Source: Nematostella vectensis (lineage: Eukaryota > Cnidaria > Anthozoa > Actiniaria > Edwardsiidae). From it: 64,000 bases of DNA. Below are positions 41,941-55,200 of this stretch, in pieces. Under the pieces are notes generated by a model. The model had not been told where the DNA came from, did not search any database, and saw nothing but the letters and a program-made list of their open reading frames with translations. Positions within the stretch are counted from its first letter, which is position 1, and every line of letters begins with the position of its first letter. Location of the stretch: the NCBI RefSeq assembly GCF_932526225.1, contig NC_064039.1:620001-684000 (forward strand). Reading direction: 5' to 3'. The position numbers were made by a program, and so were the translations under genes.

Positions 41941-44900
41941 GCCACCAAGAGACTCGGGGAAATTTCCCGTTCTATGTATTTTCTCCAATCGACGAGAAGA
42001 GTCTTCTTCGCTCAACAGCAATGCTCTCTATTCTCAAAGACTAGTAATAACAGCGCTTACGTACGGGAGTTTAAGACGACATGGCCCTATATTGGCTCCC
42101 TTATATTCGGTAGTTTTGTAGGCTACCAACTAAGAAACTTCTTCAATCAGAAAGAAATCGAAGAAATAAGCATTCTTTCTGAGGTGCACGCTAGATCAGA
42201 CCCAGGTAATGGATCACTCCCGCCTTCCAAGCGATTCAACTTTATTGCTGATGCAGTGGAAACGGCGGCTCCGGCAGTTGTGCGCATTGAAGTGACCGAT
42301 AGAAGAATGTCGGGTTATTACATGAGGGGACACAGGGGGCCGAGTAGTTTAGGATCAGGGTTTATTGTTAGCGAGGATGGCTTGGTGCTGACTAACGCTC
42401 ACGTGTTGGAGAACGCCACAGATGTCACTGTTAAGCTTAAGGATGGGCAGGAGTTCCGTGGGGAGTTGCTAGACCTAGATCCTGTAAAGGATTTGGCAGC
42501 AATCAAACTAAAGTCAATTAATGGGCAAGTAAGTATGTCACGTAAACATTCTTAAGATGACCAGGCGTTCCCATAGCTTCACATAGAAACGGTTGTTTTG
42601 GAGGGAGGCAATCGTCAGACATCTGTTTTTGATTGGCCAGATGATTTCTTGTCTCACTCTACAGCTCTCCCCACCCTACCCCTCCTTGCTCCCTCTAGTA
42701 AGCTACCATGATGAGATTTTACAATCGCTTTCCCTTTTTTCTTTTTCTGGAAAGCAGTAAAGTGTGTAAGAAATTACATACCTAACTAACTAATTATCCA
42801 ACTAATTAACTTGGTGCAATGATGTCCTCAATATTATACCAATCTCTTCCCCTTAACATATATGACAGTGTAATAAATCAATATTAGTTTGATTAGAGGC
42901 AGTTTTGTGATATTTTCATTTCTCTTTAATTTAATTCTGACTTGCTCAAATAACCCATGTCCAACACTATTTATCCAGCAAATAAAGTTTCCAACCATCA
43001 AGCTGGGGTCGTCTTCATTGCTCAGGCCTGGTGAATGGGTGGTCGCTATGGGTAGTCCTTTGATGCTTAGCAACACGGTGACATCAGGAATCATTAGCAC
43101 TGTACACAGAGGAGGGGGAGAGCTTGGTCTGCCTAACCGTGAGATGGAGTACATCCAAACTGATGCTCCCATCAATGTGGGTAATTCAGGTGGACCACTT
43201 GTTAATTTGGTGAGTACAACTTGTTCTACTGTGTTATAATTATGGAGGGGACACTTGTTAATTTGGAAAGTGCAACTTGTTCTACTGTGTTATAATTATG
43301 GAGGGGACACTTGTTAATTTGGTGAGTACAACTTGTTCTACTGTGTTATAATTATGGAGGGGACACTTGTTAATTTGGTAAGTGCAACTTGTTCTACTGT
43401 ATTATAATTATGGAGGGGACAATTGTTAATTTTGTGAGTACAACTTGTTCTACTGTGTTATAATTATGGAGGGGACACTTGTTAATTTGGTGAGTACAAC
43501 TTGTTCTACTGTGTTATAATTATGGAGGGGAGACTTGTTAATTTGGTGAGTACAACTTGTTCTACTGTGTTATAATTATGGAGGGGACACTTGTTAATTT
43601 GGTGAGTACAACTTGTTCTATTGTGTTATAATTATGGAGGGGACACTTGTTAATTTGGTGAGTGCAATTTGTTCTAATGTGTTATAGTTCTGGAGGGGAC
43701 ACTTGTTAATTTGGTGAGTGCAACTTGTTCTACTGTGTTATAATTATGGAGGGGACACTTGTTAATTTGGGGAGTACAACTTGTTCTACTGTGTTATAAT
43801 TCTGGAGTTGACACTTGTTAATTTGGTGAGTGCAATTTGTTCTACTGTGTTATAATTATGGAGGGGACACTTGTTAATTTGGTGAGTGCAACTTGTTCTA
43901 CTGTGTTATAATTCTGGAGGGGACACTTGTTAATTTGGTGAGTGCAATTTGTTCTACTGTGTTATAATTATGGAGGGGACACTTGTTAATTTGGTGAGTA
44001 CAACTTGTTCTACTGTGTTATAATTATGGAGGGGACACTTGTTAATTTGGTGAGTGCAACTTGTTCTACTGTGTTATAATTATGGAGGGGACACTTGTTA
44101 ATTTGGTGAGTGCAATTTGTTCTACTGTGTTATAATTATGGAGGGGACACTTGTTAATTTGGTGAGTACAACTTGTTCTACTGTGTTATAATTATGGAGG
44201 GGACACTTGTTAATTTGGTGAGTGCAACTTGTTCTACTGTGTTATAATTATGGAGGGGACACTTGTTAATTTGGTGAGTACAACTTGTTCTATTGTGTTA
44301 TAATTCTGGAGGGGACACTTGTTAATTTGGTGAGTACAACTTGTTCTACTGTGTTATAATTATGGAGGGGACACTTGTTAATTTGGTGAGTGCAACTTGT
44401 TCTACTGTGTTATAATTATGGAGGGGACACTTGTTAATTTGGTGAGTACAACTTGTTCTACTGTGTTATAATTCTGGAGGGGACACTTGTTAATTTGGTG
44501 AGTGCAATTTGTTCTACTGTGTTATAATTATGGAGGGGACACTTGTTAATTTGGTGAGTGCAACTTGTTCTACTGTGTTATAATTCTGGAGGGGACACTT
44601 GTTAATTTGGTGAGTGCAATTTGTTCTACTGTGTTATAATTATGGAGGGGACACTTGTTAATTTGGTGAGTACAACTTGTTCTACTGTGTTATAATTATG
44701 GAGGGGACACTTGTTAATTTGGTGAGTGCAACTTGTTCTACTGTGTTATAATTCTGGAGGGGACACTTGTTAATTTGGTGAGTACAACTTGTTCTACTGT
44801 GTTATAATTATGGAGGGGACACTTGTTAATTTGGTGAGTGCAATTAGTTCTACTGTGTTATAGTTCTGGAGGGGACACTTGTTAATTTGGTGAGTGCAAT

Positions 44901-47900
44901 TTGTTCTATTGTGTTATAATTATGGAGGGGACACTTGTTAATTTGGTGAGTGCAATTTGTTCTAATGTGTTATAGTTCTGGAGGGGACACTTGTTAATTT
45001 GGTGAGTGCAACTTGTTCTACTGTGTTATAATTATGGAGGGGACACTTGTTAATTTGGGGAGTACAACTTGTTCTACTGTGTTATAATTCTGGAGTTGAC
45101 ACTTGTTAATTTGGTGAGTGCAATTTGTTCTACTGTGTTATAATTATGGAGGGGACACTTGTTAATTTGGTGAGTGCAACTTGTTCTACTGTGTTATAAT
45201 TCTGGAGGGGACACTTGTTAATTTGGTGAGTGCAATTTGTTCTACTGTGTTATAATTATGGAGGGGACACTTGTTAATTTGGTGAGTACAACTTGTTCTA
45301 CTGTGTTATAATTATGGAGGGGACACTTGTTAATTTGGTGAGTGCAACTTGTTCTACTGTGTTATAATTATGGAGGGGACACTTGTTAATTTGGTGAGTG
45401 CAATTGTTCTACTGTGTTATAATTATGGAGGGGACACTTGTTAATTTGGTGAGTACAACTTGTTCTACTGTGTTATAATTATGGAGGGGACACTTGTTAA
45501 TTTGGTGAGTGCAACTTGTTCTACTGTGTTATAATTATGGAGGGGACACTTGTTAATTTGGTGAGTACAACTTGTTCTATTGTGTTATAATTCTGGAGGG
45601 GACACTTGTTAATTTGGTGAGTACAACTTGTTCTACTGTGTTATAATTATGGAGGGGACACTTGTTAATTTGGTGAGTGCAACTTGTTCTACTGTGTTAT
45701 AATTATGGAGGGGACACTTGTTAATTTGGTGAGTACAACTTGTTCTACTGTGTTATAATTCTGGAGGGGACACTTGTTAATTTGGTGAGTGCAATTTGTT
45801 CTACTGTGTTATAATTATGGAGGGGACACTTGTTAATTTGGTGAGTGCAACTTGTTCTACTGTGTTATAATTCTGGAGGGGACACTTGTTAATTTGGTGA
45901 GTGCAATTTGTTCTACTGTGTTATAATTATGGAGGGGACACTTGTTAATTTGGTGAGTACAACTTGTTCTACTGTGTTATAATTATGGAGGGGACACTTG
46001 TTAATTTGGTGAGTGCAACTTGTTCTACTGTGTTATAATTCTGGAGGGGACACTTGTTAATTTGGTGAGTACAACTTGTTCTACTGTGTTATAATTATGG
46101 AGGGGACACTTGTTAATTTGGTGAGTGCAATTAGTTCTACTGTGTTATAGTTCTGGAGGGGACACTTGTTAATTTGGTGAGTGCAATTTGTTCTACTGTG
46201 TTATAATTATGGAGGGGACACTTGTTAATTTGGTGAGTACAACTTGTTCTACTGTGTTATAATTATGGAGGGGACACTTGTTAATTTGGTGAGTACAACT
46301 TGTTCTACTGTGTTATAATTATGGAGGGGACACTTGTTAATTTGGTGAGTACAACTTGTTCTACTGTGTTATAATTATGGAGGGGACACTTGTTAATTTG
46401 GTGAGTACAACTTGTTTTACTGTGTTATAATTATGGAGGGGACACTTGTTAATTTGGTGAGTACAACTTGTTCTACTGTGTTATAATTATGGAGGGGACA
46501 CTTGTTAATTTGGTGAGTGCAATTTGTTCTACTGTGTTATAATTCTGGAGGGGACACTTGTTAATTTGGTGAGTGCAATTTGTTCTACTGTGTTATAATT
46601 CTGGAGGGGACACTTGTTAATTTGGTGAGTACAACTTGTTCTACTGTGTTATAATTCTGGAGGGGACACTTGTTAATTTGGTGAGTGCAACTTGTTCTAT
46701 TATAATAAGGGGGGGGGAGTTGTTAATTTGGAGAGTGATAAGTAAGTGCAGAGGCTGTAATAGTTATCTAATAGCAAGATTTAGACATATCTACAAAATG
46801 GCACTAAACCAAAGCTACAGGGAAAAGTTACAGAATTGTTACGGAATTTCTAAAACCCCTTGATGGAAATTACTCAATACTTTATTGGAAATTTTCTTAA
46901 ATTATTTTCATTTTGATTTTATTAGGATGGAGAAGTAATTGGCATCAATGTGATAACTGTCAAGTTTGCTGCTGGAATATCATTTGCTATACCTATTGAT
47001 GCTGCTAAAGATTTCCTGAAGGGAATCCCAGAAAGAAGGGGTTTAAAAAGTGGTGGGATTAGCCCAAGAAGGCTGGGTCCTCGTCAGCGATGGTATATTG
47101 GAATCAGTATGCTTAGCCTGACCCCCCAGATACTTGAAGAGCTGCAGAGACGAGATTCACGTTTTGAGGACATCAATGGTGGCGTCTTTGTTGCAGAGGT
47201 TAACTTTGAATCACCTGCTCACAAGTAAGTGTTGTTATTTTTGTTTATTTAATTGTTTTGTTATCTGTGTTATTTTTAACAAGTTTTGGATTCTCTTTGT
47301 ATGCCTATTCAATAATGTTAAAAGTAAAAATTAGACGGACCCTTTTTCACATCACTATGTTTATTCCAAATTGATTCTTCCATTTTTTATCCATTCTCAC
47401 AGGCAGATAATCCTAGCTATCTCTGATGTTTGTCAATAGAATTTGCCTCCAATTTGCTTTTTTAGTACTGCTATGAGAAATGTACATACCAAATAGAAGA
47501 TTTGCATTTGGGGACTTTCTATAGTACCCCCTAAAGTATGACCGCTTAACAGGTACATCATGTTGGCTAGTGACCACATTTTGAGTGGGGGTCTGTTAAC
47601 TCAGGCGACTATGTACTGACTGGGAAAAGCTACTACTCTATGTATGTACTGACTGGGGAAAGCTACTACTCTCTGTATGTACTGACTGGGAAATGCTACT
47701 TCTCTATGTATGTATTGACTGGGAAAAGCTACAATGTATGTACTGACTGGAAAAGCTACTACTCTATGTATGTACTAACTGGAAAAAGCTACTACTCTAT
47801 GTATGTACTAACTGGTGAAAGCTACTACTCTATGTATGTACTGACTTTGAAAAGCTACTACTCTATGTATGTACTGACTGGGAAAAGCTACTACTCTATA

Positions 47901-48387
47901 TATGTACTGAATGGGAAAAGCTACTACCCTATGTATGTACTGACTGGGAAAAGCTGCTACTCTATGTATGTACTGACTGGGAAAATCTACTACTCTATGT
48001 ATAAACTGACTGGGAAAAGCTACTACTGTATGTATGTACTGACTGGGAAAAGCTACTACTCTATGTATGTACTGACTGGGAAAAGCTACTACTCTATGTA
48101 TGTACTGACTGGGAAAAGCTACTACTCTATGTATGTACTGACTGGGGAAAAAAACATTGTGTGATATTGTGAGTTCCTTTATTACTAATTACTTTTGCTA
48201 ATTGTGATTTTTTTTGTTTAGATCTGGTTTAAAATCTGGGGATGTTATCGTCAAAATAAACAATGACAGCATTAAAACATCCAAGGAGGTCTATGAGTTT
48301 GTAAAGAAGGGGGAAACATTGGACATTGAGATAGTTAGAGGAGGACAAATAAAACATGTCACAATTAGCCCTCAAGTTGTGGGTTAA
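41932..48387 (+). CDS. HTRA2: HTRA2/Omi mitochondrial serine protease
   Basis: Four exons, 41932-42528, 42979-43209, 46926-47224 and 48222-48387, give 430 aa (human 458). I prefer the ATG at 41932 (AAGATGGCGG); an in-frame ATG at 41872 would add 20 residues. Order: basic mitochondrial targeting region, TM segment [15 protein letters not shown] (about 53-67), trypsin-like domain from FNFIADAVE, and PDZ domain in exons 3-4 ([26 protein letters not shown]). The catalytic triad is His157 (TNAHVL), Asp187 (DPVKDLAA) and Ser269 ([10 protein letters not shown]). After maturation it works in the intermembrane space as a trimeric quality-control protease. Human mature protein starts AVPS, an IAP-binding motif; here the region reads [11 protein letters not shown] with no clear equivalent. 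Confidence 0.96.
42529..42978. other. HTRA2 intron 1, 450 bp
   Basis: GTAAGT donor, ATCCAG acceptor; no other feature seen. Confidence 0.5.
43190..46690 (+). repeat. 56-bp minisatellite copying the HTRA2 exon 2 donor (about 62 copies)
   Basis: Exon 2 ends CCACTTGTTAATTTG then GTGAGTACAACTTG. The array repeats GGACACTTGTTAATTTG with GTGAGTACAACTTGTTC and TACTGTGTTATAATTATGGA. Variants are GTGAGTGCAA, GGGAGT, GAAAGT and TTATAGTTCTGGAG. Almost all copies keep the exon end and a consensus donor. It fills the intron nearly to exon 3 (46926). Long identical blocks recur, for example about 43680-44880 and 44940-46150, pointing to higher-order duplication. Confidence 0.96.
47612..48157 (+). repeat. 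33-bp minisatellite in HTRA2 intron 3 (about 16 copies)
   Basis: The unit has TATGTACTGACTGGGAAAAG and CTACTACTCTATG. 33 bases keep a frame open ([11 protein letters not shown] repeats), but it sits between splice-proven exons and is not taken as coding. Confidence 0.93.
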
Positions 48388-48424
48388 AATTAACCCAAGT
48401 TAGTGTTAAAATCAAATTCAACAT

Positions 48425-48430
48425 AATAAA
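48425..48430 (+). terminator. HTRA2 poly(A) signal
   Basis: AATAAA 37 bases after the HTRA2 stop codon; a second AATAAA lies near 48637. Confidence 0.5.
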
Positions 48431-49104
48431 AGAGAGTATTATTTGTTTTTTTAAATGCAGATTAAATGATCTCTCATGCACTTCCAAACGTTGCCACAGA
48501 CTTTTATTTTAATAAAAGCACTAAGTGCTTATGCTTTTTGGATTAATAATAATAATGTCAATAATGATAATAATAATGGTACAGTATGTGGGAAACATTT
48601 TCATGCCACGCATGTGCACATTATGCCTTGACCCCTGAATAAAGCTCCCAGGCTCCAGACGGAAATTTGAGAATGAATGGGATGGAGTTAAAATTACTAA
48701 TCAACCGCCTGTGCCTTACATATGGCACTACCTATCTTATGGTGTACCCCACCTCCCTTAGGAGAATCTGGATCCACGACCATTAGATTAGTCTCCTTTG
48801 CAGCCGTATGGGTTTGTCAGTCGCGAAAGTGCTCCAATCCCCCACAATTGGTAGGAATTGGATTGTCGAAATATGCAAATATGTTTTTTTTCTTTTTTCT
48901 AATGTTGTGTTTCTTCCACTCTTTCACTTTTCTATTCTTCAACATGAATTTCTAAATCCACCTTTACCGACAGCCTAATTCTAGCTTGCATTTCAAAGCA
49001 AAACCAACGCATGATGGATACAAAAAATAACCTTCCTGTCATTTCCATCTTGATGGTGTACCTGTGCTGGATAACGCCGTGTAGTGGACTAAAGCGAGAT
49101 TTGT
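48431..49104. other. Intergenic HTRA2-ATG13
   Basis: Contains an AATAATAATAATG simple repeat near 48546-48577. The ATG13 promoter must lie in the right part. No gene seen. Confidence 0.45.
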
Positions 49105-49120
49105 CAACATGGCGGCCATG
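49105..49120 (+). promoter_or_regulatory. YY1-like motif in the ATG13 5' region
   Basis: CAACATGGCGGCCATG, 115 bases upstream of the ATG13 start codon, matches the YY1 core and holds two upstream ATGs in other contexts. Confidence 0.45.
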
Positions 49121-49234
49121 ACGGCAACAGAGAGAGCGAAAAGACGATCGAAATATTTACTAAATTAGTCACTTCTACCTCTCAAAACAAAAAAAAAATT
49201 ATGAGATGTAGACATTTAGAGGGATATTGTAAAT

Positions 49235-52200
49235 ATGAGTGGTATTTTAGCTCCTCAGGAACAGAAAGATCTGCAAAAATTCCTGAAGTTCTTGTCGCTA
49301 AAGGTAGGCGAGAAAAATGGCATCGTTAAAAAGTTGTAAACCAAAACAAACGTAAACGCTTGTAGAAAATTGGTATTTTGGCTTGACTATATTAAAGATA
49401 GACTGAGAGAAGAAGGTCCCCCTATATTTTTAATGACAAGTATAGCTGACAACCTCGCTTTAGGAAAAATCTTGAGAAATACAGTGAATATATCAGAAGT
49501 ACCAAGATTGCTAATGCGGGAGAATACAGTAAATGTATGGATATTTTCAAGGTAATAAGGCTTGAGAAAAGGTTCAAAATCTTAAGACTTCCGCCTAATG
49601 CAGGAGAGTTGACAGCTATACAAGTCTTTCAGATCTCCTGTTGGCGTTTCACGTTTTCAAGTTTGGAATTAATGCGGAAGTTGGGCAAATTCATATTATA
49701 CCTCTAACACATCTGAAGTCATCTACCCAATAAAGAAAAGATTTATACTAGGGGGGGGGGGGGGGGGGTGATAAATTCATTTATTTTTTAGTTATTTATA
49801 GTATACCTTTCATGGGTGAACCTGCTCAATACACTTCATCTTACAAGGGCTCTTAGGAGAAGCCAGTTTTGTTTCCCGCGATTATATTGAAAGAAGTCTA
49901 AATTTTTTTGGGAAACTGCATTTTCCAAGGGAGTACCCTTGAAGTGTTTTGTTATATAGCAGAAATATGAAACACATAATTATAAATGCAAAACAATCTA
50001 CTATGCCATGAAGCAACTGCCGCCTCAAGAACTTTGTTATTCTTTGTAACCCTTGCGGTTAAATTGCAGGATACCCCGCCACATAATTTTGTTCCATTGT
50101 ATTAATGCCTTGTTCTTTAGAAATTAAGGTGTGAAGTTCTTTTGTAGAACAATTGTGACAGGGTATTCTGTAGTTGCCCCCAACTTTCAATGAAATTGAG
50201 CTTGCTAGTTTAAAGCCCAAACCTTGTGAAGGCTGTTTTTCTTCCTTTTTTGCTTAAGTGTAGAATTAGATTAGAGGTTTCTTCAGTTATTGTTTTGAAG
50301 TCCACATAAAGTTATTTCTACCATTTGTTTCTGCTCTCAAATGATTAATTGTTTGATTGGTAGACTGTCCAAGTCATTGTCCAGTCAAGACTTGGCGACA
50401 AGGTTCACACAAGATCCAAACCTAATGCTATGGGTCAAGACTGGGTGAGTAAGATACGCTTTGCTTTAATAAACCATCTCACCCTAGTACCTTTTTTTAT
50501 AGTAGAGCAACTCAACACATTTGAAATGTGTACAAATAAAAGTCATATAAAATAATTAGCACCTATGATAAAGGATAAAAGACATTACATCTCATCCCTA
50601 GAGATTGTCCTCATCTAACATTTTTTTGTTGTTCTTGTGTAGTTTAATCTGGCCATTGATGATATTCCGGAGATCACTGATGAGACTAAGAAAGCGATGT
50701 CTGGTAGATTGACATCTGTGGATGTACCAATGTGCATTGAGATATCACTCAAGACCAACGAGGTCAGACATTACATATGTTTAAGGTTTTTGTCAGGATA
50801 TGTGATACACAAAAGGGTTTCAAAGCCATGCTGTTGATGTAGTATAAATGATATTTTATAATTTATCCATGCTTTGTACAAAATGCTTAAGTGTACTTTC
50901 CGTAACCCCCATTTATTATTTGAAAATAATAATGTTTATTTATATTGCTCTTTTTACATATTAATATGTATATATAATTAATAATTCAATACTTATTTAC
51001 TGCTTCATTGTATTTTGTTGTTTAATATAATGTTGTTTTTGTCTTGTATAAGGGAGATTCAATGGTCTTGGAGAACTGGTGTCTAGGCATGAACCAAAGG
51101 TGCGTTCTAATGGTGTTCATCATGAGTTGTAAATTGTACTTACAGGGGCTGTAAAAATGCATGTTTTGCAAATGCACATTTTAATTTTGTTATCTCAAAA
51201 TCTATCCCATGAACTGCTATCAGACAAGATGCACATGCAAAGATCACCTACACAGTGTACAACCGCATGGGAATGCTGCTCAAGTCACTTCTATCAGTCA
51301 CCAGGGTAACACCAGCATATCGACTGGCCAGGAAACAAGGACTGGATTATGTCATGTGTTACAGGTGAACTCACTTTATTGCTGATAAGTCAAACTCTTA
51401 ACATATACAGTGAACATACACCGTAGCTACCCTTTATTGCTGATAAGTCAAACTCTTAACATATACAGTGAACATACACCATAGCTACCCTTTATTGCTG
51501 ATAAGTCAAACTCTTAACATATACAGTGAACATACACCGTAGCTACCCTTTATTGCTGATAAGTCAAACTCTTAACATATACAGTGAACATACACCGTAG
51601 CTACCCTTTATTGCTGATAAGTCAAACTCTTAACATATACAGTGAACATACACCGTAGCTACCCTTTATTGCTGATAAGTCAAACTCTTAACATATACAG
51701 TGAACATACACCGTAGCTACCCTTTATTGCTGATAAGTCAAACTCTTAACATATACAGTGAACATACACCGTAGCTACCCTTTATTGCTGATAAGTCAAA
51801 CTCTTAACATATACTTTGAACATACACCGTAGCTACCCTTTATTGCTGATAAGTCAAACTCTTAACATATACAGTGAACATACACCGTAGCTACCCTTTA
51901 TTGCTGATAAGTCAAACTCTTAACATATAAAGTGAACATACACCGTAGCCACCCTTTATTGCTGATAAGTCAAACTCTTAACATATAAAGTGAACATACA
52001 CCGTAGCTACCCTTTATTGCTGATAAGTCAAACTTGTTTCCTTTGGCAAAAAAGCCGTCCCTGGCAGTGCCCTGAAAAGTGCTGTTTTCCTCATATTTAC
52101 ATTAACAATATTTTTTATCTAATGATATTTTCTCTTTTTGTTCTCAGAGTCTACTTTGGTGATGTGCGTGTCAAAGAGCTTGGAGAAGGTACATCTATAT

Positions 52201-55200
52201 TAATGGTAGAGAGATGAGATAAGGAAATTACCAAGCTCCCAACACAGTGCAACGCAGTGTTTGCGCTACAATTGTGTTTTAAAATATTGTGATAATTCCC
52301 CTAACACTTTTTTTTGTGATTTTTCTGTCCCGATCTTGGTTGCATTATCGGGATTCAGGATTTTCAATAATCTTAGGAAGACCCAGATTAATTCAGGAGG
52401 GCTTGAAACCCAGAGGTTACGGTGTCACTAATAACCAACTACTGTACTCTCACATCAATCATGTCCCTTGCACTGAATTCCAGGGTTTCAGACCATTCAT
52501 GTCGGCTCTGTGGGAACACCAGTTGGTTCCATTACATTGTCAGCCGCTTATCGCACTAACCTTACCATGGCTGACAGGTGAGGGAAAATATTTTAACATT
52601 TTTTCTGGCATAAGAAGATTGTCCTTTCTTTTTGCATGGCTGCGGTGTAAATCCATATCCTGCTTGTAAGGCCGTGGTGTGAACCATATCTTGCTTGTAA
52701 GGCTGTGGTGGGAACCCATATCTTGCTTGTAAGGCTGCGGTGTGAATCCATTGCTTGCTTGTAAGGCTGTGGTGTGAATGCATTGCTTGCTTGTAAGGCT
52801 GTGGTGTGAATCCATATCGTGCTTGTAAGGCTGTGGTGTGGATTCATGAAGGCTGTGGTGTGAATTCATATCTTGTTTGTAAGGCCGTGGTGTCAATTCA
52901 TATCTTGCTTGTAAGGCGGTGGTGGGAATTCATATCTTGCTTGTAAGGCTGTGGTGTGAATTCATTGCTTGCTTGTAAGGCTGTGGTGTGAATCCATATC
53001 TTGCTTGTAAGGCTGTGGTGTGAATTCATATCTTGCTTGTAAGGCCGTGGTGTGAATTCATATCGTGCTCGTAAGGCTGTTGTGTGAATTCATATATTGC
53101 TTGTAAGGCTGTTGTGTGAATCTATATCTTGCTTGTAAGGCTTGTGGCGTGAATTTATTACTTGCTTGTAAGGCTGTGGTGTGAATTCATTGCTTGCTTG
53201 TAAGGCCGTGGTGTGAATCCATATCTTGCTTGTAAGGCTGCGGTGTGAATCCATTGCTTGCTTGTAAGGCTGTGGTGTGAATTCATTGCTTGCTTGTAAG
53301 GCTGTGGTGTGAATTCATATCTTGTAAGGCTGTGGTGTGAATCCATTGCTTGCTTGTAAGGCTGTGGTGTGAATTCATATGTTTGTAAGGCTGTGGTGTG
53401 AATCCATATCTTGCTTGTAAGGCCGTGGTGTGAATTCATATCTTGCTTGTAAGGCCGTGGTGTGAATTCATATCTTGCTTGAAAGGCTGTTGTGTGAATT
53501 CATATATTGCTTGTAAGGCTGTTGTGTGAATCTATATCTTGCTTGTAAGGCTGTGGCGTGAATTTCTTACTTGCTTGTAAGGCTGTGGTGGGAATTCATT
53601 GCTTGCTTATAAGGCTGTGGTGTGAACCCATATCTTGCTTGTAAAGCTGTGGTGTGAATCCATATCATGCTTGTAAGGCTGTGGTGTGAATTCATTGCTT
53701 GCTTATAAGGCTGTGGTGTGAACCCATATCTTGCTTGTAAGGCTGTTGTATGAATCTATATCTTGCTTGTAAGGCTGTTGTGTGAATCCATATTTTGCTT
53801 GTAAAGCTGTGGTGTGAATCCATGTCATGCTTGTAAGGCTGTGGTGTGAATCCATATCTTGCTTGTAAGGCTGTGGTGTGAACCCATATCTTGCTTGTAA
53901 AGCTGTGGTGTGAATCCATATCATGCTTGTAAGGCTGTGGTGTGAATCCATATCTTGCTTGTAAGGCTGTGGTGTGAATTCATTGCTTGCTTGTAAGGCT
54001 GTGGTGGGAATTCATTGCTTGCTTGTGAGGCTGCGGTGTGAATCCATTGCTTTGTTTACAGGACTCCTGTTATGCCTCTGAAGAGTGATCACTACAGTGT
54101 CCAGGAGCACACCCAGGTTACCCCTGAACCAACAACGCCTTGCGGTGCCTGGACTATGCCTGATGTGGCTACTACTGGCAGGTGAGAGCCTACCATTGGT
54201 GCCTCTATCAAGCAGTCTTTCTCCGACGTCCTGAAGTATTGGTCCCAATGTACATACTTAAACTAAGTGTCCACTGCCATTAAACATACTTGTTTGTGTT
54301 CTTTATTTGTCTAGTCTATTTTATGTACTCTACAATGTTATAAAGCTACCTCCCTTAGTAGTCCCAAAACATCAGTTTCTAACTTAAGTACTGTATTTAC
54401 CTTCATCTTTTATGCTGTCACTTTTCCCAGTCCCAGAGGTGGCCACTTGATAGAGGTATGTAGCACCTGTTCTTATTTCTCCTTGTTAATAGGATCAACA
54501 TTGCTGAGGAAATTGCAAGTGCAACAGCCACTGAGGTGACTGAGCCTCACCCTAGGCCTGCAGTGCATTGTGCACACCCCTCGCAAACATGCCAAGCGAG
54601 CATGAGGTATGCCTCATTTTGCAACTTTAGTCTATATGTATTATTCACAGCAAAAACAGCATGGCAGATAGTCAATCTTTATTGCAATGTATGACTTTTA
54701 TGATTATTGAACAGCATATATTACTAACTGTGGTACTAGTTTATAATTGCAAGAATAGCTAAACGAATTGTCCTCCATTTGTTTTCAAAGGTCTAAGACT
54801 ATTCCTCAAGCATTTAATAACCCAAACACCCACCATGCCAAGGGGGCATTTGCAGGATCTCCTGTAAGCCATGGCCGGGTAAGTTCTCTCTGTGTTGAAG
54901 GAGGTGGTGAATGTTGATGCTGGCAGTGATGGTGGTGTGGTGATTGTGGATTGTTTATTGTTTAGTTAACACAAGATGTGTTTATTTAGTTGGCCACAAT
55001 ATTTGTTTAACAAGTTTTGTTTATTGTGACAACTTTTGCTTATTGTAACAAGCTGCATCTCACTTAGTCATCAACTTCATGACTTGCTCAATTGATTTTA
55101 CTTGAATCATTAGCCAACAAACAAATCCTTGCAAGGAAATCAAGCATTTAATTCATGAGCAACGTCACTGACAATGGAACCATGCCAACCATGCAATATG

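Noticed and set aside
47640-48164. 174-codon frame of [11 protein letters not shown] repeats
   Set aside because: A product of the 33-bp array in HTRA2 intron 3. The exons on either side join in phase without it.
52540-53951. Minus-strand frames of HHSLTSKQ type in ATG13 intron 7
   Set aside because: Antisense readings of the 32-bp minisatellite.
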